NCBI GenBank assembly: GCA_944470555.2 | Contig: OX104128.1 | Location: 45,243,920-45,307,919 of the forward strand | DNA length: 64,000 bases | Reading direction: 5' to 3' | DNA from: Heterobilharzia americana | Taxonomy: Eukaryota > Platyhelminthes > Trematoda > Strigeidida > Schistosomatidae | Shown here: in pieces, positions 23,075-36,189 of the stretch | How positions within the stretch are numbered: the stretch's first letter is position 1 | Layout of the letters: each line of letters starts with the position of its first letter | Translations under genes and position numbers: made by a program | The notes under the pieces: generated by a model | Database searches by the model: none | What the model saw: the letters and a program-made list of their open reading frames with translations, nothing else | What the model was told of the DNA's origin: nothing

Positions 23075-23266
23075 GTCCAACAGAAATATCTCTTGACTAC
23101 ACAAACACATCCTCTTTTAAAGAGAGAAATTAACTAATCACATTTTTATGATAATTTTTCCTCTTTACTTTAGATGAATGAAGGAGGAGAAATGTGCCGT
23201 GTAATAAACGTTAACCAGTCCCCCCCCCCACATATACCCAACAGTCTGTTTATTTATTTCAATGTT

Positions 23267-23798
23267 CCATAGGGTTGACAGTTATGTAGCATAATAATAA
23301 ACATTCATTCTGTTATTAGTCTTTCTAGTTGTTTTTGGTAGTGCTGTTCCAGTCGATATTATGTTGTTCTTCTCGTGGATGAGTTCCTATCGATGGACTT
23401 TTCTTCAAATTCTTTTGATTTCTGTTCCTCACTGGACCGACCTTTAGTTAATATCTGATGTTCATTCAGTCAGGCTTTCAGAGATCTAGATGTTTGTTCT
23501 TAACAGCTTATTGATCACTTTCCATATGGTATTTAATACACTACATTATTCTTGTCCAGTTTTCTAACCAGATCTTCAATTGGGTTACATTTATTTTTTA
23601 TGAGATCTATCAGTTTAAATTCTGTGGAAACATCAGCCTTTTTAGGGTTTATTCTAATTCTCTCGGATGTACCTTTTTCGTGTGGTAATGCTACTGTCTT
23701 CTTGTAGTTATCTTATTAACTTCTGTCGATGACTTTTGTTTATTTTTCTTGGCTTTATATTTCGTTGACTGTTGCGAATAACGATTCTTTTGTTAAAT
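23267..23798 (-). pseudogene. Penelope-like relic, unit 2 copy
   Basis: Copy of 4890-5420. It carries the only base difference I found in the first 11.9 kb of the two units, one extra T near 23731, in the upstream part of this relic. Confidence 0.72.
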
Positions 23799-25907
23799 CC
23801 TAAAAAAGACATTCATGGATCAGATTTTACGTGATTTGTATGGTTTTGGTGCATTACCCCCACCCCTCTACTCCCATAAATATATTCACTAAAGAACAAT
23901 AAAGAGGAACTACATGTGTGACGTTGACTAGTAAATAAGTGAATAGATATTACTAAAAGTTTCAAATGTTGATGCGATCGTGGAGAGTAATTTGGCTAGA
24001 AATATTGCTGCAATAAAAGCTGATCATTATGAACTTACTCATTATAGATTATTGTTTGATAAAATCTTACTGTTAGAAAAGATGTGTGAAACTTGGCGAT
24101 TTATAGGTTGATTTCTGAATTGATTATATGTGTGTATTTTGCTATCAGATACCTGTAAAGGACCTTCTAGTTATCCCTACTTTTCAGTCACTACTCAAAT
24201 CGTATCTACTTTCTGAAAAATAAGGAAGGGGGTACAGTCTTGAACTTGAATAGTAAGTGGTATTCTGAATTCATCACTAACAAAATAAAGTTATAGTAGT
24301 TTGCTTACATGTTTGGGCTACCCAAAAAAATTCCATCGTATACATTACATCAAATTACTTCTTTTTGATTGTTTTAATTATTCAAACGTCAACAAATCGT
24401 AAAATGTACTCTCGTACATTCTTAAAAAGTTTTCAACCTGTCGTCACACAAGTAAACGAAAAAATTAGTAGAAAACATCACGATAGACAGCAGTGAGGTC
24501 TTCAGCGCACAGCAGTCCATCACATAACTATTATAGGAATAGTTAGCAGGAATTACAAATTTTTATACTATCTGTATGATTTTTCACCATTAAACTCCGG
24601 TTGTTTTTCTGTTCAAAGCAACAAACTAGACGATAACGTAAAAAACAACTGATTGTTGTGGAACCTTGCTTATCATACCGTTATAACCAACATCATTGAG
24701 TTGCAATGGTTATTCAGTTTGAAAATACTGTAGAAGGAGTAAATTTATTAAAACATCTCACTGAGAGTTCCATACTGTGTTAAACATTAATGTCTGGAAC
24801 AAAATGATTATTCTTTTGTTTTTGTTTGAAAATTTTCCAACTTAGTTACCTACACTACACAACACTTACCTACTTATGTTGGTAACCAAAGTGGGCAGTT
24901 CTAAAATATACGTTTTGAAAATGTTGTTCAACTAATTTTATTCGAAGTAGCCACCTATAATCAACTGAAAATACATACAGACAACTAGATATTTGAAGCA
25001 AATACACCTATGATGTGGTATTTACTTGTTAAATTCACTTAGACAGTTGTCCTGAGATTTTAATCCTGTCTGAAACGTCTAAATGTTGTTACGAAACCAG
25101 TCTGATTTTTGAAGTATCATAGTAATCTTATTAGAAACTTTCAAAAGCAAATCCGAAGACCTACTGAAATTTTAAATGAAAGCAGCTAGAAATACTTTTA
25201 GATGAGGTGAATTGAAGCACTGGCATCAAACATCTGTGGGTGAATCCTAAATATATATCTCAGTAGCAGAATACATTTCAATTAAAGTTAGTGCACAAAG
25301 TAGCAGCAAGCTATAAATAATATTACTATAAGCTTAGATAGTAATTAATACTCAGATGGTTTTGGTAATTTTATCCGAAAATTCGTTGCTTCTCAACTGT
25401 GAATCTGCAATCCATTTGAATCTATCCTTCGTAAAACAAGTAATACGTCTCTGTCCTGCTACATATGTATTTCACATGCCTATCATTAAAATAGTATTTG
25501 TTAATCACGATATTTTCAAATGTTAGATCACTTTATGACAGACAGTGGAACTCAGAGTGCTCGTCTTTTTTTCTAAAATTTATCACTTGTATTTTCATGT
25601 ATCTGTTGAGATTCGAATAAGGGATAAACTGTTTCAACTCCAAAACATTTTAAATCAGGGTTCAGTGTGTTATTATAACTAACTCAGTGCTAATGCCCAG
25701 AGGAACCCACTATTTTTTCAATTTGTAGACGGTGAATGCATCAGTCACTGATAGATATAGATGCGTATCAGTTGAGAAGGCGAAAATCATATAAGTTTGC
25801 CATATCCGTTGGTGAGCAGAAGTCTTGAACACATAGGGAGGCTAAGAGTGGAGTATACTGGTAGCTGAGTACTGAGGGATCAAGACCACTTTTTATTGAA
25901 GGTCTAT

Positions 25908-26040
25908 GCGGAGTAGCTCAGGCGATTCACTGGAAATGATTATCTATGCTGTAGCTGTTGCAAAAAAGGATGGACCTCATTTTGACAGAGAATGTTAATG
26001 CTGTTCAGTCAACGGTATTACTGGGATTCGATTCTCCCTG
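25908..26040 (+). mobile_element. tRNA-like SINE head relic, unit 2 copy
   Basis: Copy of 7530-7662 with the same A-box-like and B-box-like words. Confidence 0.4.
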
Positions 26041-26703
26041 TTGTTAATTTACTGCAAATAATTGAACAATCATTGTCAGAATATATAGATTAGATATAGG
26101 CCGTCTTCCCAATCAAAATCCCATTCATTTTAAGGCTAAAATATTTGTTTATAAGGGAAAGAAACCCTACTTTTCTTTTATTTATGTTTATCTTTCTTTA
26201 ACGTCAATTCATGGATTACCCCCCTGAAGCCAACAGTGAACAAAATGTAATTCTAATATAAAATTTGTATTTCATTTAGAAAAAGTAAATCTTCTTTGTG
26301 TTATCTAAAAAGTAGATGCCTTCATCTATGTGAAGTGTCTGTCTTAACTGAAAAGATGATGCAAAACTTTTTACTTAAAGTAACTAATTCAATCATCTGT
26401 GCAAGGAAAACTTAAGATAGCGGTATGCTGCTCACTGCAGGTTTCATTAGACATCGTACAGTAGTTCATCTGTATTGCAATAGTTTGAAGACATCCAAAA
26501 ATCATAGTGTATTGGTCACAGTTGAATGTCTTCTTCGTAACTAATAAGTTCATAATTAAAAAAGATGAGAATTTCTTATTTTGTTAAATCAACAATATAA
26601 CACTTCCATTTTCATACATTTAGTAATTATTCACCCCCTTTTTAATTGCCTATATGTTTAAAATACTTAATGAGCTTGATAAACATAAATACAGTTAGAA
26701 GTA

Positions 26704-26890
26704 GTATTCATCATGGACTGACATCAGTTGGGGGACCATTGAAAATCTGGGAGCACTGGACAGCTGTTTCGTCCTAGTTTGGGACTCCTCAGCAGTACGC
26801 ACCCAAGACCTGGCTAGAGGTCGAACTCAGGACCTTCAGGTTTCACGGTGAACGCGTTAACCATTCAGCCACTGGATCGGTTTCTAGTGG
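26704..26890 (-). mobile_element. Hammerhead SINE, unit 2 copy
   Basis: Copy of 8326-8512 at +18378. Confidence 0.82.
26751..26800 (-). ncRNA. Hammerhead ribozyme in SINE, unit 2 copy
   Basis: Same core as 8373-8422, with expected cleavage after the C at 26759 on the minus strand. Confidence 0.82.
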
Positions 26891-26918
26891 TTCACAATTT
26901 CCAACTTCTGTCAATTCA

Positions 26919-27009
26919 CGACATACTAGGACGAAACAGCTGTCCACTGCTTCCAGATTTCTAATGGTTCCCCAACTGATGTCAGTCCATGATGAATACT
27001 ACTTCTAAA
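26919..27009 (+). mobile_element. Inverted SINE 3' half, unit 2 copy
   Basis: Copy of 8541-8631. Confidence 0.8.
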
Positions 27010-28755
27010 TTAAAAATCCCCATTCATCTCAAAAATAAATACAGTTACTTATTACTGGACTCAAACATTCTGGAAAACGTGTTGTTGAATTCATATGTCT
27101 GAGAGCATTTCTAAATTATTATCGACAACTAAGGGGAAATGGCAAATGTATTAATTTTTTTCATTTTTGATTTGAATGAAAAGAAGGTAGCCGAGTTTAT
27201 CATTAGTTCATTTCCATCTTCATTATTATCACAAATTTGATTTTCATAGGCTTACAGACAGCCCTCGATCTTCAGAATGATGATGGCATCTTCAGTCAGT
27301 ATCTCAGCTGTTTAAACTTATGAATACGATGGAACATGCTTGAGGTTAGCTTCCAACCATAGTAAGAGGGGAAATGATATTTATAGAACGATAAGTGAGT
27401 GGGATAATTCAGGCCGAGCACTAGCTGCCTACTCTCCCAAAGAGGTAGATGCAGATATCCGGGACACTGGGGACTTCTCTAACTCGAGTAAACCGTTTTC
27501 ATGCATATGTGCCCAAGTAGAAGTTGGCTCCATGTTTGGTGACTTTCTTTAACCTGGACAACTATGGATGGTTTAAGATTTTAGAATTAGCTTCTAGAAA
27601 TCGACATTAGCATTAACCACTTTGTAGAGACGTGGTATCTAAGATGCTTTTCACATCCTTAAAGTATCCGACAGAAATATTTGGCAATCTGATTTCTTTT
27701 ATTATTTAGTAGTAATTATCATATGTCTTCGTTATGTTGTGTTTTTTGAGCTGAGTGGTTTAATCGTGAAGTATTCATTGTCTATCTGGACCATTTCATC
27801 TGCACTAACTTCATATTGAAGACCATCCACCTAAGCAACAAATATCCTCTACCATTTCAACTATTCTGTGTGCTTCATAAGTTTTCAACTCGAAATATAG
27901 TTTTGGGCCACATGAAGATTGAGATACTGGATATATACTTGAAAAACTTTGTTTAACTAATCCTCTAATCATTTCTCATCAATTAACATTAATACCGATA
28001 GATGTATGGGAAATGAATGAATTTTGAAGACAGTGGATTTCTGAAATGGGATAGTATTTACTACTCATGTCAACAACATTCTGATTTGTAGCTTTGACTG
28101 GATCTAATCCGACTTAGATCTCTGACATTTCTGTCAAAAGAATATAGAAGAATAAGTCAGGTAATTATAACACTGATTGCGATTGACAACCTTGACGGAG
28201 TTTTTATACTTATAAGCCAGCATTTATCAGATAATTAGAAGTCTAACAGCTTTGAACATTGTGAATATATATTTTGTATAGCATATACAACACATTCTTT
28301 TCCAATTCAGAAACGTCCATTTGGTACTTTTTAAGCAAGGGTAAAATATGAAGAAATTATGGAAAATCCACCTAAGATTACCCCGCGCACAACAATCGAA
28401 TGTCAAGACACTTTCCATTGAGAAACTCAACTGGAAAAGTTAAGTATTACGCCTTTACTGTCTCGTTTGTAATAAAAGCAGGAGTAAATTCTGTTCCAAG
28501 ATGTAATCTCATTAAAATATACGAGATGACTGTTTGTGTACATAAGTTGATCGGAAGAACTAACAATAAAATTAATTCAGTTAACTTAATGAACATTCTT
28601 GACAAATTTATCCACATTGCAGTCCACTTGGTAGCTAGTTGTTGAGTTCTGAACGAATAGCTCGACTACAACATGAAGATGGGCACCTATGCAACTGCAA
28701 ATTACAAGTGTCAATCAACAACAACTGATGTTTACTGCACAATCATTCGCTCTCA

Positions 28756-28978
28756 CACCTCAGTAGGTTAGTGGATAACGCTTTGACATTTGACGCAATG
28801 AGTACCGGGTTCGAGTCCAACTAGGATCACAGAATGAGGTGGATTTGCATCCAGCTGATGAGTTCCAAATGAGACGAAGCGAGGTTTCTCTATTCTGCTG
28901 CTAGCAGTCAAGTAAACTGCACCATAGTGAATAACCAGGCAGTATCGAGGCATCTACATCGGAGGCCATCTGCCAACA
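28756..28978 (+). mobile_element. Smα-like SINE, unit 2 copy
   Basis: Copy of 10378-10600, with B box at 28808-28818 and CTGATGA at 28855-28861. Confidence 0.83.
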
Positions 28979-29977
28979 GAGATTCAGCAATTTGACTCAG
29001 TTTAACAACGGGAAACTACAAGTATCAACAAACCATTTATTCATATGTTCAGGTAATTAAGATTTGACGAAGAAGTAAGGTGCTTTGACCGGAATCTATC
29101 CAGTTGATCATTCTGAATTTGGCTAATATTTTCCTAACTTAAATGTTTTTAGTTTGTTTCCAATGATAAGATATGAAACTAAACCATTCAGAAACGATTT
29201 CGAGGTATATCATTTATTCAAATAAGTACAAATGAAATTCATCATTCTGACTGCTTGCCAGTCAAATGTTACATAGGAAAATTTTTACAGAAAGTATGAG
29301 TAAATGGTGTAAGTTGGATAAATGCATAAAAAATTGACGTTCTCATAACTGCAATTAGTGTACATCTGTGTCAGGTTGGTGCTACTTACAGTGCTATTCA
29401 CATTATGTTGCACAATAATTGGTTCTACTGAATGTTGAAAATGCTAACTACAGACAAATAAGCAAGAAGAATATTGAGTATTCTCGGGTCACTTAGATAT
29501 CCAACTTAATCATGAACTACGAAGATGATAAAAAGTTCAATCTTCTGGACATAACCAGACAGAGTAGGACACGTGGTATGCTCCAAACCTCCATTCATCG
29601 AATGGATAAATTGAAAGGTGCATACTTGAATTTTAATAACTGTTGTCCCACTAAACATATACACTGATTTGTTAAAACTCTACTTCACAGAGAATAAATT
29701 TTAATCTTCTTTGAGATTTCTCTTATGATTAACTATAACTGGCCGTATTAACCCCAGTGACCGATAATCTGTTTTCCTTCAGTGAATTAAAGTATGCTAA
29801 GTTTTCAGGTAATTTGCATATTTTGATATTCTGTTGTAAGAAGTTGACAAAACAGGACACTGAAATGAAAAGGATCCGTTTTATTCTGCTCCTTTTGTTA
29901 TTCTTGCCCTATTCAAAAATGCTAATAACACATATAAAAAATAAAAAACTATGAACTAAAGAGAAGAAAATCTCGCC

Positions 29978-31074
29978 TGGTTTACTAGTTTACTACTTAC
30001 TAGACGGTCCTAAGCCCCAATCAACAGGGAAGGTTGGGAATAAGGCTGGCAACCCTATCACAGAAAACCAATCCAACCGCTAAAGAAAATTCAAAGCACA
30101 GACAAAACATAAAGAAATAAAAACAAACTTATTCCTCGCTGGAAGCAGGCAGACGAAATGACGCCAGTTGGTGACAGCCTACACTCGAGAAGCCAATTGG
30201 TTGATGTGTCTCCTCTTGATCAAAGTGATAGTAAGCATGGGGACATGGAATCTCCACACCATATATGAACGTAGCAAGGCTGTCAAGATTCCAAAGGAGA
30301 TGAGGAGATATGAGATGGAAGTGCTAGGAATCTGCGAGTAATCAGCAGATGGAATGTAAGTGGACTCTCCAAACTGTCAAATAGAGAGGAGTCAATGATC
30401 TACTCCGATATTATCACCCAGATGACAACCAAGAGCATACTGAGTAATGGAGTGGCTGTCATGATGTCTCCACGAACATCGAAAGATCTCATGCAATGGG
30501 AATCAGTCTCCTCCTGCAGGATAAGGATCATGACAACAAGATTCAACTGAAAACGAAGGGAAGTCACAATGATACAATGGTACACTGTGCACCTAAAAGT
30601 AATGCGGATGAAGAGAAGAAGGAGGAATTCTACAGACAACTGCAATCAGTACTCAACAAGACCACAATCGTGATGGCGACTTCAAAACTCTAATGGGTAG
30701 GGTGACATGAAAGCCAAAGTGGGAGCGGACAAGACACGGAGAGAAATAATCCATCATGAATCGAGAGGCACTCGGTGAAATGAATGAGAATGCAGAGCTG
30801 CTGTGGAATTCTGCACATTCAACGATTTGGTGATTGGAGGCAGTGTGTACAAACACACACAAGGATATTCACAAGGCAGCAACATAAATTTGATTTCCAC
30901 AGATGGACACACTACACGAAAAATCGGATCAAGTCATCTCAATGTGAAGAAAGTGGAGATAGAGAGGCTTCAAGCCCACTGGAAACAAGATCAGATCAGA
31001 TGAAGAAGAGGAGCAGATGTAGGTTGACACTACTCACTATCTAGTGCAAGGAGCCTGCCTTCGAAATCAGGTTG
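29978..31074 (+). mobile_element. RTE 5' fragment B, unit 2 copy
   Basis: Copy of 11600-12698, ending in the same break. After 30310 it differs from unit 1 at about a dozen positions in 800 bases, several of them within the pseudo-coding blocks. Confidence 0.85.
30236..31020 (+). pseudogene. RTE endonuclease fragment, unit 2 copy
   Basis: Copy of 11858-12640. A one-base loss near 30802 shifts the frame again relative to unit 1. Confidence 0.82.
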
Positions 31075-31209
31075 TCTGTTTGATTTATGTTGACGGTTTG
31101 CATAAATATCCAGATATTTCCTGATTAGAAGCAAGGCCTGAAATATGCATTTCGTTTGATGTTATTCAAAATTAGAAATGTGAGACTACATTTATAAAAT
31201 AACTCAAAG

Positions 31210-31470
31210 TTGATTTCCACTGCTTACCAAACGATGGTCAGTGCATTCCAGTCTCGCTGTGGAAAAAACATCGCCAAACTAGTATGCGTCAATTTAGATG
31301 AGGAATCCGAAAGCATAGTGAAAAATGACTATCTGACATCAGTGCCAGCTGCTGTCAACCAGCTAAATAACACATTGTTCAGTAACACTTTTACGAGTGG
31401 TGTCAGGAAGTGGGTATACAGAAATATCAGAACATATATTTGCATGAATGGTATTTTCAAAGTACATTGA
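31210..31470 (+). CDS. Unidentified ORF in segment H, second copy
   Basis: Same 86-residue protein as at 12834-13094. Function unknown. Confidence 0.3.
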   Translation: MISTAYQTMVSAFQSRCGKNIAKLVCVNLDEESESIVKNDYLTSVPAAVNQLNNTLFSNTFTSGVRKWVYRNIRTYICMNGIFKVH

Positions 31471-32674
31471 ACGAATTTATTTCAACTGGTTGTGTGAGGA
31501 TTGATTGGTTTGAAGGTAGTTTTCATCACGGAATAATAACGGGTGTGTAATCAGTGAAAACCTGAGCGTAACTTCGAAATTGTGTGGTACAACCAAATTT
31601 CCTATTGGACACACAAAATTTAGGTGTGCCAATTGTTTAAATGATCGACTTGAAAGCTTTTCAACCTGTACGTGAAAACCAATTGGGCTAACTCGTTAGA
31701 CCCAGGAGCACTTATAAGCTATTTCGTTCATTGATGCGACATTTCATCAGTACACATTCAACACATACACTGAATGTGTTCCTGATCGTCAAATTTTATG
31801 ATAAACATAAAAGCAGTCTGCCATAAGAATGAATCCCACTCAAACGAAGAGAGATAAAAGTCGTTGAGTTTATAATGATCAAGCTTACAGTATTTGGATG
31901 AATAAAGAGTGTTAGTATGTCTTTACCGTTGTATTCTTATGTCGAAGAACACAGTAGTAAGTAACACCTTTTTAGACCAGTCACCCATTTAGCACTTCCA
32001 TTCTGGTTATGCTCCAGCTAAAGCAGCACTTCTGGAGAGATTCAATGTCTCAGTGTGCGTAACGTATGCTTTGATAAACTTGGTCAATTTATACAACCTC
32101 ATCGGTTGGCTTATTTCCTTTAACTTCAAATCCACATTGAACCTGTATCTAGCTCACTGTGATATCCAACCAATTATGAACAACGAATTAGGGGTAATGA
32201 TTTTTTAAAACCTGATTCCAACTATATTCTTCTAAAGTGAAATAAGTGAGTAGATAGATTTAATGTGCAATACACTAAACTCTTATGATATATTTCTATA
32301 TTTCTCATGCAACTTAAGTGCCACAACACTTCAGAAATCTAGGCTGTCAAAGGAAGCGAGATGATATTCAAGCGTATGAACAGTTCTCTAGTTCAGTAAA
32401 AAATAGCTGTCAACTGGCGTTTGGTTTATAACGATTTCCAGTTGATATCTGTACATGAGGAAAATCATCATGCATAAAAATCGGTTAATTAGTACAGTTC
32501 AAGGAGGAGTAATCAACAGTGGCCGTCAATTCTGAATTACACTAGCTTTTAAAAGTATTCATGAGTTTCACATTCATACGTTTCATTCCTAAGATCTTCA
32601 TACCCTAAATAAATCACTTATTCACTCAGCTGGTTAGCTGCGATAATGACAATTTAGACTACCTGAAGTTTGTG

Positions 32675-34737
32675 CAGGTGGACACACTACACGAAAAATC
32701 GGATCAACGTCATCTCAATGTGAAGAAAGTGGAGATGGGGATGCTTCAAGCCTACTGGACACAAGATCAGATCAGATGAAGAAGAGGAGCCGATGTAGGT
32801 TGACACCACTCACTATCTAGTGCAAGGAGCCTGACTTCGAAATCAGGTTGAATGTCTTCAGGGAAGTTGGTGATAGACGATCACAGTTCTAGTTGAACAT
32901 GCAGAACAGAGACTGAAAGACGAAACTACAAATTACATCATCACGTCAGCCATCAGGACCAAATGTTAGTCATCGAGCAACATCCATGAAGAAACCTGTG
33001 TGGAAGGGAAGGACACTGAAACTCTCTGAGAGAGATGTGTAAGGAAACCCGCATAACCGTATTACGAAGGAAGAGGAAGGAAGACAAGGAATGGATCTCG
33101 ATGGACACATGGAAGCTGACAGTGTAGGGAGAGGAGGATGGTGAAGCAGAAGATGAAGCAGTGCAGTTCAAGGATGAACGACGAGAAGAGGAACTGACTG
33201 CAATGTACAAAACACTGGATATGCAGGTGAAGAGGATTGCGTGCAAATACAAAAGACACTTCTACGAAACACTGGCAAGTGAAGCAGAACAGGCTGCCGG
33301 TTGGTAGGAGAGACCTGACAACATTGTATCAAATAACCAGGTTACTCTCTGGTAGGGAAGAGATCAACTCAGACGAAACCAATGGAAGATAGTGAAAGAT
33401 GCTTGGTTATCGAAAAGGAAAAGCAAATGAAACGATGGGATGACCACTTCAGAAAAATCTTGAATCGACCACCACCACCACCACCACCAGCAGCTGCAAC
33501 TCGTCTAGAAATAACACCATCACTCCAGCCACAGAACTACCAGTGATCACAAGCCCTCCGATTAAAGCAAAAGTAAAGTTGTGAAAGCCACAAAGCTACT
33601 GAAATGCAGGAAAGCAGCAGGAACAGATGGAATCCCTCGAAAAGCACCGAGAACAGACACAGAGACAACAGAGGATATGCTCACACCACTTCACTTGTAG
33701 AAGTTTCCCAAGGAAGGAAGGAAGGAAGTAAAGATATCTGACCATAGATTGGAAGAAGGGCTACCATATCAAACTTCCACAGAACGGAGACAGTAGACTT
33801 TGCAACAACTGGCGAGGAATCATGCTCCACCTCTGTCAACCCCATGCATAATATTATGCCGCATCATCCTGCAGATAATAAAGGATTGGCTGGATTCATA
33901 ATTACGACCTGAACATGCAGGCAGGCTTCAGGAGGAACAAATCATGTGTAGATCAAATCGCAACGCTTCACATCATCATAGAACAGAGAATAGTATGGCA
34001 GTCAACCCTCCACCTCAACTTCATCGACTTGGAAACGGCCTTCGACAGCGTCATCTGAGAAGTAATTTGGCAACTGCTTCAACACTATGGTCTTAGTGTC
34101 ACAAACCGTTATCAACACAATTCAACAACTATATGAAGATGTCACATGCCGGCCAAGTAATTCACAATGGGAAGCCCAGTGATGCTTTTGAAGTGAAGAC
34201 AGGAAGGAGTAAAACAATGCTGCCTACTATCACCCATCATCTTCCTGATTGTAGTGGACTGGATGATGCAGGAAACAGTGAGGAGCGAGAAGAGAGTGAT
34301 ACGTTGGCTGGACGGGGAAAATATCCTAGAGAAGTTGGATTTCGCCGATGACTTGCGTCTGATGTCACACAAACTTGAAGATCTGCAGGCGAGAACTAAC
34401 AAGTTGACAGAAGAGGTAGGGTAGGGCAGGGCAGGGCAGAGCAGGGCAGCGAAGATGGAACTTGCTTCAAGTGAATGTGGAGAAGAGAGAGGTGATGAAG
34501 ATAACCAACCAACACTATCACCACCACCACCACCAACAACAACAACGAACTCCAATCACCATCAATGGGAGAAACTTTCAGGAAGTGGTCTCTGTCACCT
34601 ATCTAGGCAGCATCGTTTCAACTATAAGTGGTACAGGCATAGACGAGTACGTCAAAGCAGCCAGGGTCAAAAAGATAGCAAGACAGGCGTTCATTAACCT
34701 GAAACCAGTGTGGGGATCTTCCGCAGTCAACTCAGGA
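32675..34737 (+). mobile_element. RTE element C, truncated at both ends (unit 2 / left arm)
   Basis: Starts like the copy at 14300. After ~34507 it follows a different RTE subfamily (NFQEVVSVTYLGSIVSTISG instead of NLKEVTSFTYLRSTVSTTDG). It ends near 34737 without the RTE 3' terminus and passes into a 780-base non-RTE tail. FADD is at 34341-34352. Confidence 0.87.
33240..34737 (+). pseudogene. RTE linker and reverse transcriptase, frameshifted (C, unit 2)
   Basis: Same order of motifs as in unit 1 up to FADDL. The 92-codon frame at 34462-34740 then shows the palm-to-thumb text (VTYLGSIV, KIARQAFINLKPVWGSSAVN) of another subfamily. Confidence 0.86.
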
Positions 34738-35518
34738 TAAAGCGCGAACAACATATGCATATCTATAGGATCGGTAGAATTCGGTTAGCATTCTGGACTA
34801 TGCAACATGAAAGTGGTCGGTTTCAGGTGACCAATCGGTGTATGTAACCCAGTCTTCTAGGAGGTCGAATTTTCACTGTCATTTGTTAATTAGGAATCTA
34901 TGCAATTCACTTTAATGATAAAAGAATGTTTTACTTTTACATACTGAAAATAAGTTCAGAGCAATAATGTGTCGAGTTAAAAGAGGTGAAGTAAAATAGT
35001 TATCTGGATGGATGAAAACTAAACAATGCAATTACATTTATAGATGAAATATACTTGCAAACTCTCAATGAGGTAGACAAATGGATTTCTGATGTTTCTC
35101 TACCTCCTAGAAAACGCGTCTTCAGAGAATAAAACCTGTACAATTTATCACATGTCTAAATGACATTGCCATATTATTATGTATGAAAAACGTGGTCTGA
35201 CCTGTCGCCAATACTATTTAAACAAAGTGGTAATCTGTACAGGTTTTATTTTCTGAATAATCCATTTACCCAAAGCTCGGTTTATTCAAGTCCACCAGGT
35301 CAAATTTTTTTGATCCTGAAATTTATAAAAAACAATTACATGAGTTTCAGCACATAATCAGTAATAAAATGAGAAGTGTAGTGTGAAAATTGCGTGTTTT
35401 TAATACTGTTCTTCATTATTTCGTCAGAAATTTCAAATCAAAATTATTTTTTGACAGCTTACAGCCTAAGTTATATTTCAGCGATGCATCAGCTTCGGTT
35501 ATGGCTCTTTGAAAGCAA
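34738..35518. repeat. 780-base tail of the inverted-repeat arm
   Basis: Non-RTE sequence that replaces part of RTE element C in both arms (here and at 43403-44183). No coding. It holds the fold-back hairpin at 35121-35257. Confidence 0.85.
35121..35257. mobile_element. MITE-like fold-back element (137 bases)
   Basis: The ends are inverted repeats of 22 bases with one mismatch: TTCAGAGAATAAAACCTGTA and its partner at 35236-35257. Weaker inverted similarity extends inwards to about 50 bases per side, around a short loop. The size and structure fit a non-autonomous DNA transposon. No transposase or clear target duplication is visible, so a structured repeat of another kind remains possible. Confidence 0.5.
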
Positions 35519-36133
35519 ACAATTTTCTAAAATCATTAGCCTAGGGTTTGATGAGACTTAAAGTTGATGCTCACCTTCACCGTTTTAACGAACTTGCTAA
35601 GCTAAAGTCACCCAGTCAAGCATCTATGCTGTTTTTCACGTTGTCGTGTTACGTTGCGTTGTTCTTATGCGATCTTCTAGCCACCTAGCTACTCTATTAT
35701 TTTCTTCACAAGTCCATGGCTACAGGTACGAATGATTAGTGATTAGTCTCTACGTCTTTCAAGTTCGCGCAAGATCAACGCTCAGAGCTGTAACATAGTG
35801 CTTATTTGATAAATGTACATAGAGTTCACAAGGTGGTGGCTGGGATTATGTTTTTGACATGTCACTCTGATTTCTAAATAAAAAGGATTTAATTTAAACT
35901 AGATTTTCTCTGCAATTTACATCTTGTTATTATTCTGCTTGATGTGTTTGAAGGGTTAAAGGTTACAGGTTGTTAGAATTATGTTGTACATGATTACTAA
36001 GACGGTACTCATTTCATCGGACCAAAAATAAGTGAACCGGGATTATCATATCGTGTTTAGTTTGACGCCTGCAAAGCATCTAGCAGGAATTCAGGTGGTT
36101 TTGACAAATAGGTTTTACGATCTGAGTCAGTCT
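35519..36133. other. No gene recognised
   Basis: First part of the inverted-repeat spacer. AT-rich, no coding signal and no recognised repeat. Confidence 0.5.
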
Positions 36134-36189
36134 GGGTACACTGCTGACGAGCTTGGGCCCTAACGAGGAAAACGGCTGTCAAGTGATAA
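36134..36189 (+). ncRNA. Hammerhead-like core, probably decayed
   Basis: CTGACGA at 36144-36150 satisfies CUGANGA. The next segment can pair CTTG with CGAG as stem II. GGAAAACGGCTGTC follows at 36167-36180, giving GAA, a weak stem III and a GTC triplet. Stem I (CACTG against AAGTG) is imperfect. Spacing and order match the SINE hammerhead at 8373-8422. I see no tRNA-like head upstream, so the host element is unknown. Confidence 0.5.

Larger units (their letters stand above)
18378..34507 (+). repeat. Tandem segmental duplication, unit 2
   Basis: Second copy of the segment at 1-16144, in the same orientation. The join with the end of unit 1 at 18377/18378 is continuous and unmarked, so 18378 is only where homology with the window's first base begins. 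All elements described for unit 1 recur here at +18377 or +18378, falling to about +18368 by the right end because of small indels. After 34507 the sequence follows a different RTE subfamily and then new sequence. Confidence 0.96.
31091..35518 (+). repeat. Large inverted repeat, left arm
   Basis: This 4428-base stretch is found reverse-complemented at 43403-47865. It contains segment H with its 86-codon ORF, the RTE fragment C, and a 780-base tail holding a fold-back hairpin. The right edge is sharp: pairing stops at 35518/43403. The left edge is at 31091/47865, 16 bases past the break of RTE fragment B. A ~38-base deletion near 31131, relative to the other arm, explains most of the length difference. 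Coordinates of paired bases in the right part sum to 78921. Confidence 0.95.

Noticed and set aside
34142..34555. A 137-codon minus-strand frame, also at 44366-44779 on the plus strand
   Set aside because: Antisense to the RTE palm region; the RT motif FADD is on the opposite strand.
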